From contig CAKZRQ010000037.1 in NCBI GenBank assembly GCA_937146645.1, forward strand, positions 186,001-250,000: a DNA stretch of 64,000 bases, in the 5' to 3' direction. This document shows positions 52,075 through 62,275 of this stretch, piece after piece. Position numbers and translations under genes: made by a program. The DNA comes from an uncultured Cyclobacteriaceae bacterium (GTDB lineage: Bacteria; Bacteroidota; Bacteroidia; Cytophagales; Cyclobacteriaceae). Below the pieces are notes generated by a model. It ran no database searches. It had not been told where the DNA came from and worked only from the letters and a program-made list of their open reading frames with translations. Each line of letters begins with the position of its first letter. Within the stretch, counting starts at the first letter, position 1.

Positions 52075-53993
52075 TCTGTAGATTCTTCTTTTAAAGCTAA
52101 TCTGAAAGGAACGGCAGGAAGTCCAAGATGATTTTGAAGATTTACTTTTGGATTATCCGCCCATGCATATCGAATCTCCAAAACTTTCTCAGGATCTTCT
52201 GAAGCTATCAGAATCTGATTTTCAGAAGCAATCTTAGCAGAAGCTGACTCCCATTCTTTTCCATCAGTGGAAATGATAAAACCTTTTGGGTCTTCAGCTC
52301 CAGAATCCAAGCCTTCTCCTGAAGATTCAAAAGTGAGCAAAACACCATCCTCAGTTATCTCCCAAGAAGAAATCTCTGGTCCTTGATCCAGGACTTCCTC
52401 ACCGAATGAAATGGTTTTGGCTTGAAGCCAAAGCCGCTCTCCCACATCCTTCTTGTTACGAGGGTGAATATCAAATTCATCGCCAATATCGATGGTAACC
52501 GCCATGCCTGTATTTGGTAATTCTAACGTCTGCCTTTGCGCTTCGCGCAAATGAGCCCAATTGCTATCAGGCTGGATTTCCTTTCTTTCTAGCCAATTTG
52601 CCAATTGAACAAATAGAAAGGGAATATCCCCGAGGCCCCATTTATCTCTCCAGTTTTGGATCATTCCTGAGAATAGTTCCTTGTACTCTTCATGCCTACC
52701 CGCATTGCTTTCACCCTGATACCAGATAACTCCCCGAATTCGATAATTCAGAAGAGGATGGATCATTGCATTGTACATGGCACTTGGTTTCCAATTCAAT
52801 CTCTTCACCTCAGGAAGTTGTGGCTCCACGATATCATTTGAGTAGGTCCAGGTTCCCTCCAAGGACACTTTTTGGTCCCCAGAAAGCACATACATCTCAT
52901 CCTTTGAACCAATGGCTGGACGATTATTCCAGGTGTTAAAAGTTCTGATGGTTAGTACATTTTGGCCAGCATTCGCTAAGTCGGAAGGAATCTCAACTTC
53001 CGGTAAACCACCACCCCAGTTATCATGATATCGAAGCAACTTCCCATTCAAATAGACAAAAGAACCTGCTCCCAAATTTGGGAGAACTAGTGTATTTCCT
53101 TCTATTGACCCTAGCCTGAATTTTTTCCGAGCCCAGGCAATATGCTCCAGAGGATTATCTCCTGGCAGATTGATTCTCTTCCAGCTAGCGTCATTATAGT
53201 TTAAAGAAGCAGTTTCCTGTGCAGCAAGCGAATCGGGTCTCTCCACAAGTAAATCACGGATTTCTCTTCTTTTCTCATTCTCTGTAATCTCAGCTCCAAA
53301 AAGCTCAGGAGAATCAACCATCTCTTTGGCCTCTGCGGCATAGCTACCACCTAATTCAGCCAAAGCCTCAGCTTCGGTCCACCCTTCCGCAGGAGTACCA
53401 CCCCAATTGGATTCTATAACCCCAACAGGCACATTTTGCTCCTGATGATTCTTCTTGGCAAAAAACCAGGCGACAGCAGAAAAATCAGGCATGTTTTCTG
53501 GATTGGCAACCTTCCATTCACCACCAGAAACATCTTCTTTCTTGATCGCACCATAATCCTGAGGCACCTTGAAAAACCGAATTTGATCTATCCCACCGGT
53601 TGCATATTCTTCCTCAGCACCCTCCACCTGAAGTTTAAGCGCCCACTCCATATTTGACTGACCTCCAGCAAGCCAGACATCGCCAACAAACACATCCGGA
53701 ATGATCTCCTGATTAATTTGAAGCTCATAAGGCCCTCCAGCTTCTAAGGCTGGAAGTTCTACTTTCCAGGTACTATCCTCACCGACTAGTCCACTCCCAA
53801 CTACTCCAGCCAGAGCAATTCTGACCTTTTCACCTGGCTCCCCTTTACCCCAAAATTTTACTGATTCATCCCTTTGGATAACCATGCCCTCTGAAATAAG
53901 CCGAGGTAGCCAAACCTGCGATTCATAGCTGATAGGCTCACATGCAAACCAGATTAAAATTGAGATAAGAAAAAGAAGAAAGGACCTTTTCAT
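52071..53993 (-). CDS. Sialate O-acetylesterase-like SGNH carbohydrate esterase, lipoprotein
   Basis: 640 residues with a lipoprotein signal ending WFAC (Cys18). The SGNH nucleophile Ser113 is in WLAGGQSNMEW, the oxyanion Gly/Asn block is GVIWYQGESNAG, and the Asp/His end DEFDIHPRNK is present. A jelly-roll-like insertion (about 265-370) splits the catalytic domain, as in large DUF303 enzymes. As the last gene after xylA, with 4 nt between, it most likely removes acetyl groups from xylan fragments rather than sialic acid. Context gives the role; the family gives the chemistry. Confidence 0.88.
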   Translation of the reverse strand: MKRSFLLFLISILIWFACEPISYESQVWLPRLISEGMVIQRDESVKFWGKGEPGEKVRIALAGVVGSGLVGEDSTWKVELPALEAGGPYELQINQEIIPDVFVGDVWLAGGQSNMEWALKLQVEGAEEEYATGGIDQIRFFKVPQDYGAIKKEDVSGGEWKVANPENMPDFSAVAWFFAKKNHQEQNVPVGVIESNWGGTPAEGWTEAEALAELGGSYAAEAKEMVDSPELFGAEITENEKRREIRDLLVERPDSLAAQETASLNYNDASWKRINLPGDNPLEHIAWARKKFRLGSIEGNTLVLPNLGAGSFVYLNGKLLRYHDNWGGGLPEVEIPSDLANAGQNVLTIRTFNTWNNRPAIGSKDEMYVLSGDQKVSLEGTWTYSNDIVEPQLPEVKRLNWKPSAMYNAMIHPLLNYRIRGVIWYQGESNAGRHEEYKELFSGMIQNWRDKWGLGDIPFLFVQLANWLERKEIQPDSNWAHLREAQRQTLELPNTGMAVTIDIGDEFDIHPRNKKDVGERLWLQAKTISFGEEVLDQGPEISSWEITEDGVLLTFESSGEGLDSGAEDPKGFIISTDGKEWESASAKIASENQILIASEDPEKVLEIRYAWADNPKVNLQNHLGLPAVPFRLALKEESTD

Positions 53994-53997
53994 CAGA

Positions 53998-55314
53998 TTA
54001 TTGAATAAATCTATTCAGCAGATTTTCGTAGTACTCCTGCTTTCCGCTTGTAGTTTTTGGCTCGCCACTCGCCAAAGCATGATTTCTCAAATCTTCAAGT
54101 GTAAGTTTACCATCTTCGAAATCCTTCCCGATTCCAGAATCATAGCTAGCATATCTTTGCTTTCTTCTCTCCAAATAATCAGAATTCTCAAGAATGCTTT
54201 CCGCAATGATCATACTCCTGGCAAAAGCATCCATGCTACCAATATGCGCATGGAAAAGATCATCCATATCGGTAGAGTTCCGTCTGATTTTTGCATCAAA
54301 ATTAACTCCACCACCTTGGATACCATCCGAGGTCAATATCACGAGCATGGACTCGGTCAGTTCCTGAAGGTTCAAAGCAAATTGGTCGGTATCCCAACCA
54401 TTCTGATAATCTCCCCTGTTTGCATCAATACTTCCTAACATACCTGCATCAGCAGCCACTTGCAGTTCGTGTTGGAAAGTGTGACCAGCCAGCGTAGCAT
54501 GGTTTACTTCGATGTTCAATTTGAAATCATTATCCAATCCAAAGTGTCTCAGGAATCCAATTACCGTAGCTGAATCATAGTCGTATTGATGCTTCGTGGG
54601 TTCCATTGGCTTTGGCTCGATGAAAAAGGTTCCTTTGAAACCATTAGATCTGGCATAATCTCTAGCCATAGTAAGGAATCGTGCCAAATGCTCAGTCTCA
54701 CGCTTCATATCCGTATTCAATAAGGACATGTAACCCTCTCGACCACCCCAGAACACATAATTCTCACCACTCAGTTTGATGGTTGCATCAATCGCATTCT
54801 TAACCTGCGTGCCCGCGAAAGAAAGTACATCGAAGTCAGGATTGGTGCTCGCACCATTCATATATCGCGGGTTACTAAATACATTCGCAGTTCCCCACAA
54901 CAGCTTGATTCCGGTCTCCTTTTGCTTTTCCAAAGCATAATCCGTGATGATCTGAATATGCTTTTCATAAGTTTGGAGGCTATCTCCTTCATCAATAAGG
55001 TCGATATCATGAAAGCAATAATATGGAGCCCCAATTTTTGAGATAAACTCAAAGGCTGCATCCATTTTATCTTTAGCTCTTTGCACAGGATCAGCAGCTT
55101 GGTCCCATGGATGGTTAATGGTACCAGGTCCAAAAGGATCTCCACCCGTACCACAGAAGGAATGCCAATATGCTATGGCAAATTTGAAATGTTCCTTCAT
55201 GGTTTTCCCACCAATCATTCGATTCTCATCATAGTATCTGAATGCTAAGGGGTTGTCAGAGTCTTTACCTTCGAAGGCTATTTTTTTAATGCCTGAAAAA
55301 TATTCGTTACTCAT
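53998..55314 (-). CDS. xylA: Xylose isomerase
   Basis: 438-residue TIM-barrel enzyme converting D-xylose to D-xylulose with two divalent metals. The catalytic His102 is in YYCFHDIDL, then [47 protein letters not shown] and [19 protein letters not shown], the metal ligand blocks. Length fits class II xylose isomerases. It is placed between xylB (35 nt) and the esterase (4 nt), so it belongs to a four-gene xylose/xylan operon. Confidence 0.98.
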   Translation of the reverse strand: MSNEYFSGIKKIAFEGKDSDNPLAFRYYDENRMIGGKTMKEHFKFAIAYWHSFCGTGGDPFGPGTINHPWDQAADPVQRAKDKMDAAFEFISKIGAPYYCFHDIDLIDEGDSLQTYEKHIQIITDYALEKQKETGIKLLWGTANVFSNPRYMNGASTNPDFDVLSFAGTQVKNAIDATIKLSGENYVFWGGREGYMSLLNTDMKRETEHLARFLTMARDYARSNGFKGTFFIEPKPMEPTKHQYDYDSATVIGFLRHFGLDNDFKLNIEVNHATLAGHTFQHELQVAADAGMLGSIDANRGDYQNGWDTDQFALNLQELTESMLVILTSDGIQGGGVNFDAKIRRNSTDMDDLFHAHIGSMDAFARSMIIAESILENSDYLERRKQRYASYDSGIGKDFEDGKLTLEDLRNHALASGEPKTTSGKQEYYENLLNRFIQ

Positions 55315-55349
55315 AAGTATATAGGTTTATTAGGTTTATTATCTTTTAA

Positions 55350-56846
55350 TTAATTCCTCAGAGCAAAAGCTAAAGTGTCTTTCCATTGCTCGTAGGCCTC
55401 TTTGTAGGATTCCAGAAAATATGGGTTAGGAGAGAAAGTTTCTAAAAGCTCCAAATTCTCAAAAGCCTCTTCCGCTGAGGCGAACAGACCAATTCCAACT
55501 CCAGCTCCTCTTGCTGCCCCTTGAGCACCGTCAGTATCATAAAACTCCAATTCCACCTCATTCATATGGATAAAAGCGCTCCTGAAAACTGGACTTAAAA
55601 ACATATTTGCTCGCCCAGCCTTAACCTTACTTACTTTCATCCCCATATCTTTCATTATATCAAATCCATACGAGAGCGATGAAACAATTCCCTCTTGAGC
55701 AGCTCTGAATATATGTCCTTTCGAATGCCTCAAAAGGTCCAATCCAAGCATTTGCGCACCCAAAAATCGATTTTCTAGAATTCGCTCAGCACCATTTCCA
55801 AAGGGAAGGAAAACTAACCCATCAGAACCAACAGAGACTGATTTAGCTAGGGTGTTCATTTGTGGATAATCAATATCCTTTTGACCAAAATTCGTCCTTA
55901 ACCAACTATTGAGGATTCCAGTCCCATTTATACATAGAAGAACTCCATATGACGGATCAGCTGAGGTATGATTGACATGAACGAACGTATTCACCCTTGA
56001 TTTAGGATCGTAAAGTGGTTCTTGTGTAATTCCATAAATAGTCCCAGATGTTCCTGCAGTGGTGGCAAATTCACCAGGCTTAAATACATTTAGCGAAAAG
56101 GCATTATTCGGCTGATCTCCAGCACGATAAGCAATTGGAACACCGATATCTAACCCAGTTTCAGCACTAGCGTCACTGGAGACGGAGCCTTGATGAGAAA
56201 AGGAGGATTTTGTCTCAGGAATCCATTCTTGAGGAATTTGATACTCATCCAATAGCGCCTCACTCAAGGAATTTTGGTTGAAGTCCCAGAAAATCCCCTC
56301 AGACAGCCCCGTTTCGGATGTACAGACTTCGCCAGTCAATTTCATAGCAATGAAATCTCCCGGGAGCATGATTTTATGAATTTTTGCTGCAATCTCTGGC
56401 TGGTTCTCAATTACCCATCGGAGCTTAGACGCTGTAAAGTTTCCAGGCGAATTAAGGAGGTTGGAAAGACAATACTCTTCTCCTAAGGATTCCAAGGCTT
56501 TCTGGCCAACCTCTATTGCTCGACTATCACACCAAATAATGGAAGAACGTAGTACTTTTTGGTCTTTGTCAACCAAGACCAAACCATGCATTTGATAAGC
56601 TATACCAATAGCTTTCAGCTCACCAGGCTTTAAATCCGCGGAGTGCCTGATTGAATTAATGACCTCAACCACATACTTCCACCACATCTCAGGGTCTTGT
56701 TCGGCCCATCCGGTTTCCGGAGAATCTATTGGCATTTCTTGTTTTGGAAAGGAGTCTGTGCTCACGACTCGACCCGTATCTGCATCAAGGAGAGATCCTT
56801 TCACAGAAGAACTACCAATATCTAACCCTAATAAAAGCTGTCTCAT
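55350..56846 (-). CDS. xylB: Xylulokinase
   Basis: 498-residue FGGY kinase that phosphorylates D-xylulose. Phosphate-1 motif LGLDIGSSSVKGSLLD is at the N-terminus; QMHGLVLVDKD and IIWCDSRA mark the sugar site. TSGTIYGIT and GLVFLPFGNGAERIL are conserved, and AGRANMFLSPVFRSAFIHM with GAARGAGVG closes the C-terminal domain. It starts 3 nt after the symporter stop and lies 35 nt before xylA. Confidence 0.96.
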   Translation of the reverse strand: MRQLLLGLDIGSSSVKGSLLDADTGRVVSTDSFPKQEMPIDSPETGWAEQDPEMWWKYVVEVINSIRHSADLKPGELKAIGIAYQMHGLVLVDKDQKVLRSSIIWCDSRAIEVGQKALESLGEEYCLSNLLNSPGNFTASKLRWVIENQPEIAAKIHKIMLPGDFIAMKLTGEVCTSETGLSEGIFWDFNQNSLSEALLDEYQIPQEWIPETKSSFSHQGSVSSDASAETGLDIGVPIAYRAGDQPNNAFSLNVFKPGEFATTAGTSGTIYGITQEPLYDPKSRVNTFVHVNHTSADPSYGVLLCINGTGILNSWLRTNFGQKDIDYPQMNTLAKSVSVGSDGLVFLPFGNGAERILENRFLGAQMLGLDLLRHSKGHIFRAAQEGIVSSLSYGFDIMKDMGMKVSKVKAGRANMFLSPVFRSAFIHMNEVELEFYDTDGAQGAARGAGVGIGLFASAEEAFENLELLETFSPNPYFLESYKEAYEQWKDTLAFALRN

Positions 56847-56849
56847 GAA

Positions 56850-58493
56850 TTACCAGAATACGATATACAATGCAGCTATGATACCCGAAATCAGGAATGC
56901 ACCCACTTTGAATGAAGTACTTGTTTTGAAGAGTTCTCGATTGACATCAATAGAATTCGGATGATCCTTTCCTTTTCCTTCGATAAGAGAAATCCCAATC
57001 ATCAATGCAGCTAAAATCAAAAAGACAACTCCCATCCTATCGATAAATGGAAGATTAGGAAAGACCACCTTCAGAAGTACAGACAAAGGAATACTGAGGC
57101 CAGCTCCAACAAGGGCTGCATTTGAGGTCGTTTTCTTCCAGAAAACTCCAAAGAAGAAAATCGCAAAAACACCAGGGCTAATAAAACCAGTGTACTCTTG
57201 GATAAATTGGAATGCCTGATCTAATTGCCCCAAAGCTGGTGCAACCATCGCAGCAATAACGAAAGCAACAAGGGCAGTTAAACGACCCACTTTTACTTGC
57301 TTCTTCTCACTTGCCTCTTTATCAAAATACTTCTTGTAAATATCCATCGTGAAAATGGTTGAAGTACTATTGGCCATGGAGGCCAAAGAAGATACAATTG
57401 CAGCCGTTAATGCTGCAAAGGCTAGACCTTTAAGGCCAACAGGAAGCAATTGGAGCAAAGTTGGATAAGCTCTATCTGATTTCACCAAACCTGTGCCTGG
57501 ATCGGTCATAGATTCAACAAAACCAACATCAATCCCATCTTTTACAATCACCCATGCCGCAATACCTGGAATCACCACTATTAAAGGCATCAACAACTTG
57601 AGAAAACCTGCGAAAATCATCCCTTTTTGGGCCTCATCTAGGCTTTTGGCCGCTAAGGCCCGCTGAGTAATGTACTGGTTAAAACCCCAATAACTCAAAT
57701 TCGTGATCCACATACCTCCGATTAAAACACTGAGGCCTGGCAAATCGAGATAAGCATCTTTAGTGCCTCCAGAACCATCAGGAATCATCATCTCTCCCTT
57801 CGATAAAATCATAGAAAAATGTCCAGGGACTTCTTTTCTAAGTAGACCAAGTCCCTCCCAGGCATCTCCTCCTCCGACCATTTGGAGGGCGATATAGGTT
57901 GTAGCTAGGCCTCCACAAATGAGGAAGACAACCTGTACTACATCAGTCCAAGCCACAGCTTTCAATCCACCATAAATGGAATAGACCATGGCAAAAAGAG
58001 CCAATCCAATGATACCATAAGTCAACGGAACATTAAGAATCGTATTCAAACTGAGAGCTCCCAGATATAATACTGATGTAAGATTGACAAAGACATATAG
58101 CAGAAGCCAAAAAACTGCCATCGTCGTTCTTACCCTGGCATCATATCGATCTAAAAGAAAACCAGGCATAGTGTAAATGCCCTTTTTAATGTAGACGGGT
58201 AAAAAGAATATCGCGACTACCAATAGCGTGGCTGCAGCCATCCATTCATAGGTGGAAATGGCTAGTCCCAGAGCGAATCCAGAACCCGACATCCCGATGA
58301 ATTGCTCAGCTGAAATATTAGATGCAATAAGTGAAGCCCCTACCGCCCACCAAGGCAAAGCTTTGGATGCTAAGAAATAATCGGATGAGTTCTTTTCATG
58401 TCCTTTTTTCTCTTGCGACACAAAAATCCCCATACCAACGATTAGTAGGCAATAGCCTATAAAAACGACCAGGTCTAATGGTTCTAGTAACAT
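56850..58493 (-). CDS. Sodium:solute symporter, probable xylose transporter
   Basis: 547-residue SSS-family permease with about 14 membrane helices. The SGLT-like block SLIASNISAEQFIGMSGSGFALG contains the Na and sugar site, and WGFNQYITQRALAAKSLDEAQKG is the sugar-branch signature. It is first in the operon with xylB, 3 nt downstream, and xylA, so D-xylose with sodium is the likely cargo. A palindromic LacI-type operator lies 70 nt upstream of the ATG. The second SSS protein of this window (17189-18892) belongs to another branch. Confidence 0.93.
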   Translation of the reverse strand: MLLEPLDLVVFIGYCLLIVGMGIFVSQEKKGHEKNSSDYFLASKALPWWAVGASLIASNISAEQFIGMSGSGFALGLAISTYEWMAAATLLVVAIFFLPVYIKKGIYTMPGFLLDRYDARVRTTMAVFWLLLYVFVNLTSVLYLGALSLNTILNVPLTYGIIGLALFAMVYSIYGGLKAVAWTDVVQVVFLICGGLATTYIALQMVGGGDAWEGLGLLRKEVPGHFSMILSKGEMMIPDGSGGTKDAYLDLPGLSVLIGGMWITNLSYWGFNQYITQRALAAKSLDEAQKGMIFAGFLKLLMPLIVVIPGIAAWVIVKDGIDVGFVESMTDPGTGLVKSDRAYPTLLQLLPVGLKGLAFAALTAAIVSSLASMANSTSTIFTMDIYKKYFDKEASEKKQVKVGRLTALVAFVIAAMVAPALGQLDQAFQFIQEYTGFISPGVFAIFFFGVFWKKTTSNAALVGAGLSIPLSVLLKVVFPNLPFIDRMGVVFLILAALMIGISLIEGKGKDHPNSIDVNRELFKTSTSFKVGAFLISGIIAALYIVFW

Positions 58494-58562
58494 AGTTTAG
58501 GTTGATGGTTGAATAAAATCCTTTAGATTTTTCTAGATAAAGCGAATAAAGATAATGTTTTC

Positions 58563-58578
58563 ATGCAAACGTATGCAT
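58563..58578. promoter_or_regulatory. LacI-family operator upstream of the xyl operon
   Basis: ATGCAAACGTATGCAT, a 16-bp near-perfect palindrome with one mismatched base pair (arms ATGCA-x-ACGT-x-TGCAT) centred on CG, matching the LacI-type pattern. It lies about 70 nt before the symporter ATG, with a TATCTTTA -7-like element between. The regulator gene is not in the window. Confidence 0.6.
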
Positions 58579-58715
58579 AGATTTTCATTGAGGATTCAAA
58601 ACCAGCTGATTTTGAGGTAAAAAGCTTTAAAATCTAAATATCCAGCGCGAAAGAAAGCATGAGCTACCGGATTCGACAATTCAATGAAGATGGTATTCTG
58701 AGGTTTTTTGTCCCA

Positions 58716-58729
58716 AAAACGAGCGTTTT
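58716..58729. repeat. Palindrome AAAACG-AG-CGTTTT
   Basis: A perfect 6-bp inverted repeat with a 2-nt centre in the gap between the xyl operon and sdaAB, about 160 nt before the sdaAB ATG. It could be a second operator half-type or a hairpin; it is unlike the LacI box in sequence. Confidence 0.4.
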
Positions 58730-58889
58730 ATAGTTCGATTATGAACACTTTCGTATGGTGTCAGCTTTATTAATGAATAAAGAATAATTGAAAAGTGCCA
58801 TTTAATGGGCTTAAAGACTGCTGATCAAAAATAATATCAGCATTCCAAGTAAGGATTTACCTTAGCATTATAATTGAACAAAGGGTGGC

Positions 58890-59567
58890 ATGTCGAATAA
58901 AAGTAGTGTCTTTGATATGATTGGGCCAGTGATGATTGGACCATCTTCTTCGCATACTGCAGGCGTAGTAAGGATTGCTCGAGCAGCGATACGAGTTTTA
59001 GGATATGTTCCAGATTCTGCTGAGATCACTTTCTATAATTCTTTCGCACGCACCTATGAAGGTCATGGAAGCGACAGAGCCATTATTGGAGGCCTTTTAG
59101 ACTTTAAGACAGATGATCCCAAGATAAAGGATGCATTGGCAATTGCTGAAGACAGGAAATTCGAATACAAATTCAAGTCAATTGGAAATTCATCCATCCA
59201 CCATCCTAATACCATCAAGTTAAAATTGATTAAAGGTGACAAGATCATCGAGGTGATAGGTGAAAGTCTGGGCGGAGGAGTAATCAATATAGCCGAGATC
59301 GACGGATTTGTAGCTAATTTTTCTGCACAGAACCATACACTGATCATCAAGGCTGATGATATTCATGGGGCAATAGCCTTCATATCAGCTGTGATCACCC
59401 AAGAAAAAGCCAACATTGCTACAATGTCGGTTTCAAGAAAAGGAAAAAATGACCTAGCTTGCCACGTCATTGAAATGGACTCAGGAATTAATACGATTAC
59501 GGTCGAATATTTAAAATCTCTGTCCTGGATAAAAGAATTAATTTACATACCCGATATAGACTTATAA
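58890..59567 (+). CDS. sdaAB: L-serine ammonia-lyase, iron-sulfur-dependent, beta subunit
   Basis: 225 residues. The serine-dehydratase beta domain has VFDMIGPVMIGPSSSHTAGVVRIARAA, where the SSSHT loop is the substrate site, plus YNSFARTYEGHGSDRAIIGGLL. A C-terminal ACT domain (about 150-220) reads HTLIIKADDIHGAIAFISAVI, a likely serine sensor. The alpha subunit carrying the Fe-S cysteines is not in the window, so it must be encoded elsewhere. The TolC gene starts 7 nt downstream, a surprising operon partner. Confidence 0.93.
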   Translation: MSNKSSVFDMIGPVMIGPSSSHTAGVVRIARAAIRVLGYVPDSAEITFYNSFARTYEGHGSDRAIIGGLLDFKTDDPKIKDALAIAEDRKFEYKFKSIGNSSIHHPNTIKLKLIKGDKIIEVIGESLGGGVINIAEIDGFVANFSAQNHTLIIKADDIHGAIAFISAVITQEKANIATMSVSRKGKNDLACHVIEMDSGINTITVEYLKSLSWIKELIYIPDIDL

Positions 59568-59574
59568 ACCAACT

Positions 59575-60918
59575 ATGAAAAAGCTTTTTCTGAGCTTCCT
59601 GATAGGTTCTATGTTTATGGTTTCAGGCCACATTATGGCACAGTCCGATAATGTGTACGACTTGGAGTCTGCTGTTCAAACAGCTTTAGAAAACAACTTG
59701 AATCTTCAAAGAAGCGAACTAACACTACAAAGTTCAGAAGCTAATTTGCTTCAAAACAAAGGGCAAAGATGGCCTTCCCTATCAACTGGAGCCAGTTCCG
59801 GATATAGATGGGGTCGTTCCATTAACCCGGTAACTAACCTTTTTGAAAATAATAGGATCGGTAACGTAAACCTTTTCGCTAACTCCAATGTGACAGTTTT
59901 TGGAGGGGGGAGAATCAATAACAATATCAATCAGTCAAAAAGTGATATTGAGTCCAATACGTACAATATTGAGGCAACCAAAAACACTATTACTCTCGAT
60001 ATTATCAATCTCTTTATCAATGTAGTTTTCAATCGAGAGCAGCTAAAAATTGCCGAGAACCAGCTTAAGACTACTCAGGAGCAGCTTGAGCGTACGACGA
60101 AATTGGTCGATGCTGGATCACTTCCATTTTTGGACCAGCTGGACATTACCTCTCAAAATGCGACAAATGAACTCGAAGTAATCAACGCTAAAAATAGCTT
60201 AAGAATTTCCAAGTTGAATCTAGCTCAGGCGATGCAAATCCCCTTCACGGAAGACTTTGATGTAATCGAACCAGAATTTGAAATCAATGAAACTCTTATG
60301 AGTACCGAAACTTCTGAGGGTATTTATGAGGTAGCCGTTGATTTAATGCCGGAGATCAAAGCGGCAGACGCAGCGGTTGAGAGCGCCGAATATGGAGTTA
60401 GAGTGGCGAAGGGAGCCTTCTACCCTACTATTCAGGTTTCGGCGGGCATGTTCTCAAACTATGTGGATCAGGTTTTTGGAACAGAAAGGCCAAATTTTGG
60501 TACCCAGATTGAAAATAACCTTTCCCAATCTTTAGACATTAGATTGAATATTCCAATATTCTCAAACCTCAACAACAAAGCTTCCTTACAAAGAGCAAGA
60601 GTGCAGCAGCAGATTAGTGAAATCTCTGCTATCGAAGCTAAAAATCAGCTGAGACAAGACATTGAGTCTGCCTATAACAGCGCACTTGCAGCAGAAAGAT
60701 CATATGAGTCTTCTTTGGTACGGGTAGAGAGTCTTGAGGAATCTTTTAGAATTGCTCAGCAGCAATTTGATCTTGGAGCCATTAATTCAGTTGATTTCCA
60801 GGTAGCGCAGAACAATTTCTTTAATGCCCAGGCAGATCTTTTAAACGCAAAATACACCTACATATTTAGAGTGAAAGTATTAGACTTTTATCTCGGTAAC
60901 CCTATTAATCTTAACTAA
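59575..60918 (+). CDS. TolC-family outer-membrane efflux protein
   Basis: 447 residues with a signal peptide (1-22, ending HIMAQ). Two OEP repeats follow: YDLESAVQTALENNLNLQRSEL then long coiled helices (LKIAENQLKTTQEQLERTTKLVDAGSLPFLDQL) and the second half ending FDLGAINSVDFQVAQNNFFNAQADLLNAKYTYIFRVKVLDFY. It forms the outer-membrane channel of a tripartite pump. A periplasmic adaptor gene follows after 3 nt. No RND or ABC inner-membrane pump gene follows before the terminator. Confidence 0.95.
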   Translation: MKKLFLSFLIGSMFMVSGHIMAQSDNVYDLESAVQTALENNLNLQRSELTLQSSEANLLQNKGQRWPSLSTGASSGYRWGRSINPVTNLFENNRIGNVNLFANSNVTVFGGGRINNNINQSKSDIESNTYNIEATKNTITLDIINLFINVVFNREQLKIAENQLKTTQEQLERTTKLVDAGSLPFLDQLDITSQNATNELEVINAKNSLRISKLNLAQAMQIPFTEDFDVIEPEFEINETLMSTETSEGIYEVAVDLMPEIKAADAAVESAEYGVRVAKGAFYPTIQVSAGMFSNYVDQVFGTERPNFGTQIENNLSQSLDIRLNIPIFSNLNNKASLQRARVQQQISEISAIEAKNQLRQDIESAYNSALAAERSYESSLVRVESLEESFRIAQQQFDLGAINSVDFQVAQNNFFNAQADLLNAKYTYIFRVKVLDFYLGNPINLN

Positions 60919-60921
60919 ACC

Positions 60922-62262
60922 ATGGCCAATAAAAAATCAAACAAACTTCTTTACTACCTCCTCGGAGGTGTAGGTTTAATCATCGTCTTTGCCATCATAG
61001 GTAGATCAGCAGGATGGATTGGAGGAGTACCAGAGGTGGAAGTGGAATTTGCAAAAGCCAAAACAAATACCATTGTTGAAAAGGTAAGTGCATCAGGAGA
61101 AATTCAACCAGAAGTAGAGGTAAACCTTAGCCCGGATGTGGCAGGAGAAATCATCGAATTGAATGTGAAGGAAGGGGACTCTGTCGCCGTTGGTAAGCTT
61201 TTGGTAAAAATCAGACCAGATAACTTCATTTCTGCCCTTGATAGAAGCAAGGCGAACTTGAACCAACAAATGGCAAATTTGGCCCAATCAAGAGCTAATC
61301 TTCAAAGAGCAGAAGCATTATTTGGTAGAACGGAGCTAAATTACAATCGTCAGAAGGTGCTGTATGAGCAAAAAGCGATTTCTGATTCAGATATGGAGCA
61401 GGCTGAGGCTGATTTTGTAACTGCACAGAAAGATTTAGAAGCTGCAAAGCAAAATGTCCTTGCTTCGGAATATGTTGTGAAAAGTTCTCAAGCAACGGTT
61501 AATGAAGCAGCAGAAAACCTTCGCCTAACCAATGTTTACTCCCCAGTAAGTGGTATCGTTTCCAATCTTCTTGTTGAGCAAGGGGAAAGAGTGGTAGGAA
61601 CTCAGCAGATGGCTGGTACAGAGATGCTAACTATTGCCGATCTTTCAAAAATGGAGGTTAGAGTTGACGTAAATGAAAATGATATCATTCGTCTGAGCCT
61701 GGGAGATACTACCATTATTGATGTAGACTCTTATTCAAACATTAATAAGACGTTCAAAGGCATTGTTACCAGCATCGCTAACACTGCGAACCCAAAAGCT
61801 ACGGCGGATGCTGTGACCGAGTTTAAGGTAAAAATCAGAATCCTGAATGAATCTTATGCCGACCTGGTAGCCGGTGGTAATAAGTATCCATTCCGACCTG
61901 GGATGACTGCTTCTGTGGATATCATCACCATGTCAAAAGATGATGTTCTTTCAGTTCCATTGGCTGCTGTTACCACCAGACCTGACCAATTGGATACTTT
62001 GGCAGATGGTTCTACTAAGGTTCGTGAAATAGTCTTCGTAAATGATGGTGGAACTGCAAAAATGAAATTTGTGAAAACTGGTATCTCTGACTTTGAAAAC
62101 ATTGAAATTCTGGAGGGAATCTCCGCAGATGAAGAGATTATTTCCGGCCCATACTTCGCAGTAAGTAAAACTCTTAAAGACGGTGATAAAGTCAAGAAAG
62201 GTTCGGGCTTTGGAGCTGCGGCTGATGGAGAAGGAAGTGGAGTTCAGGTGGAAATCAATTAA
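60922..62262 (+). CDS. Periplasmic adaptor subunit (MacA/HlyD-RND type)
   Basis: 446 residues. A membrane anchor (about 8-25, LLYYLLGGVGLIIVFAIIG) is followed by a lipoyl half-motif (VSASGEIQPEVEVNLSPDVAGEIIELNVKEGDSV). A coiled-coil hairpin (about 115-195) is rich in Ala/Gln/Glu, and the second lipoyl half is TNVYSPVSGIVSNLLVEQGERV. The beta-barrel and membrane-proximal domains end near DKVKKGSGF. MacA-like members pair with MacB ABC pumps, but none is visible here: a strong terminator lies 14 nt downstream. Confidence 0.94.
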   Translation: MANKKSNKLLYYLLGGVGLIIVFAIIGRSAGWIGGVPEVEVEFAKAKTNTIVEKVSASGEIQPEVEVNLSPDVAGEIIELNVKEGDSVAVGKLLVKIRPDNFISALDRSKANLNQQMANLAQSRANLQRAEALFGRTELNYNRQKVLYEQKAISDSDMEQAEADFVTAQKDLEAAKQNVLASEYVVKSSQATVNEAAENLRLTNVYSPVSGIVSNLLVEQGERVVGTQQMAGTEMLTIADLSKMEVRVDVNENDIIRLSLGDTTIIDVDSYSNINKTFKGIVTSIANTANPKATADAVTEFKVKIRILNESYADLVAGGNKYPFRPGMTASVDIITMSKDDVLSVPLAAVTTRPDQLDTLADGSTKVREIVFVNDGGTAKMKFVKTGISDFENIEILEGISADEEIISGPYFAVSKTLKDGDKVKKGSGFGAAADGEGSGVQVEIN

Positions 62263-62275
62263 TCCAACCTTAACT

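Larger units (their letters stand above)
58494..58889. other. 396-bp divergent control region, xyl operon and sdaAB
   Basis: No gene seen. It holds the LacI-type operator (58563-58578) and a second palindrome (58716-58729). A 24-codon frame at 58659-58733 (+) has no supporting feature and was not called. A TACCTTAG near 58858 may be a weak -7 for sdaAB. The remainder is AT-rich without structure I can support. Confidence 0.7.

Noticed and set aside
58659..58733. 24-codon plus-strand frame (MSYRIRQFNEDG) between xyl and sdaAB
   Set aside because: It overlaps a palindrome and has no coupling to a neighbour and no recognisable feature; length is within chance expectation.
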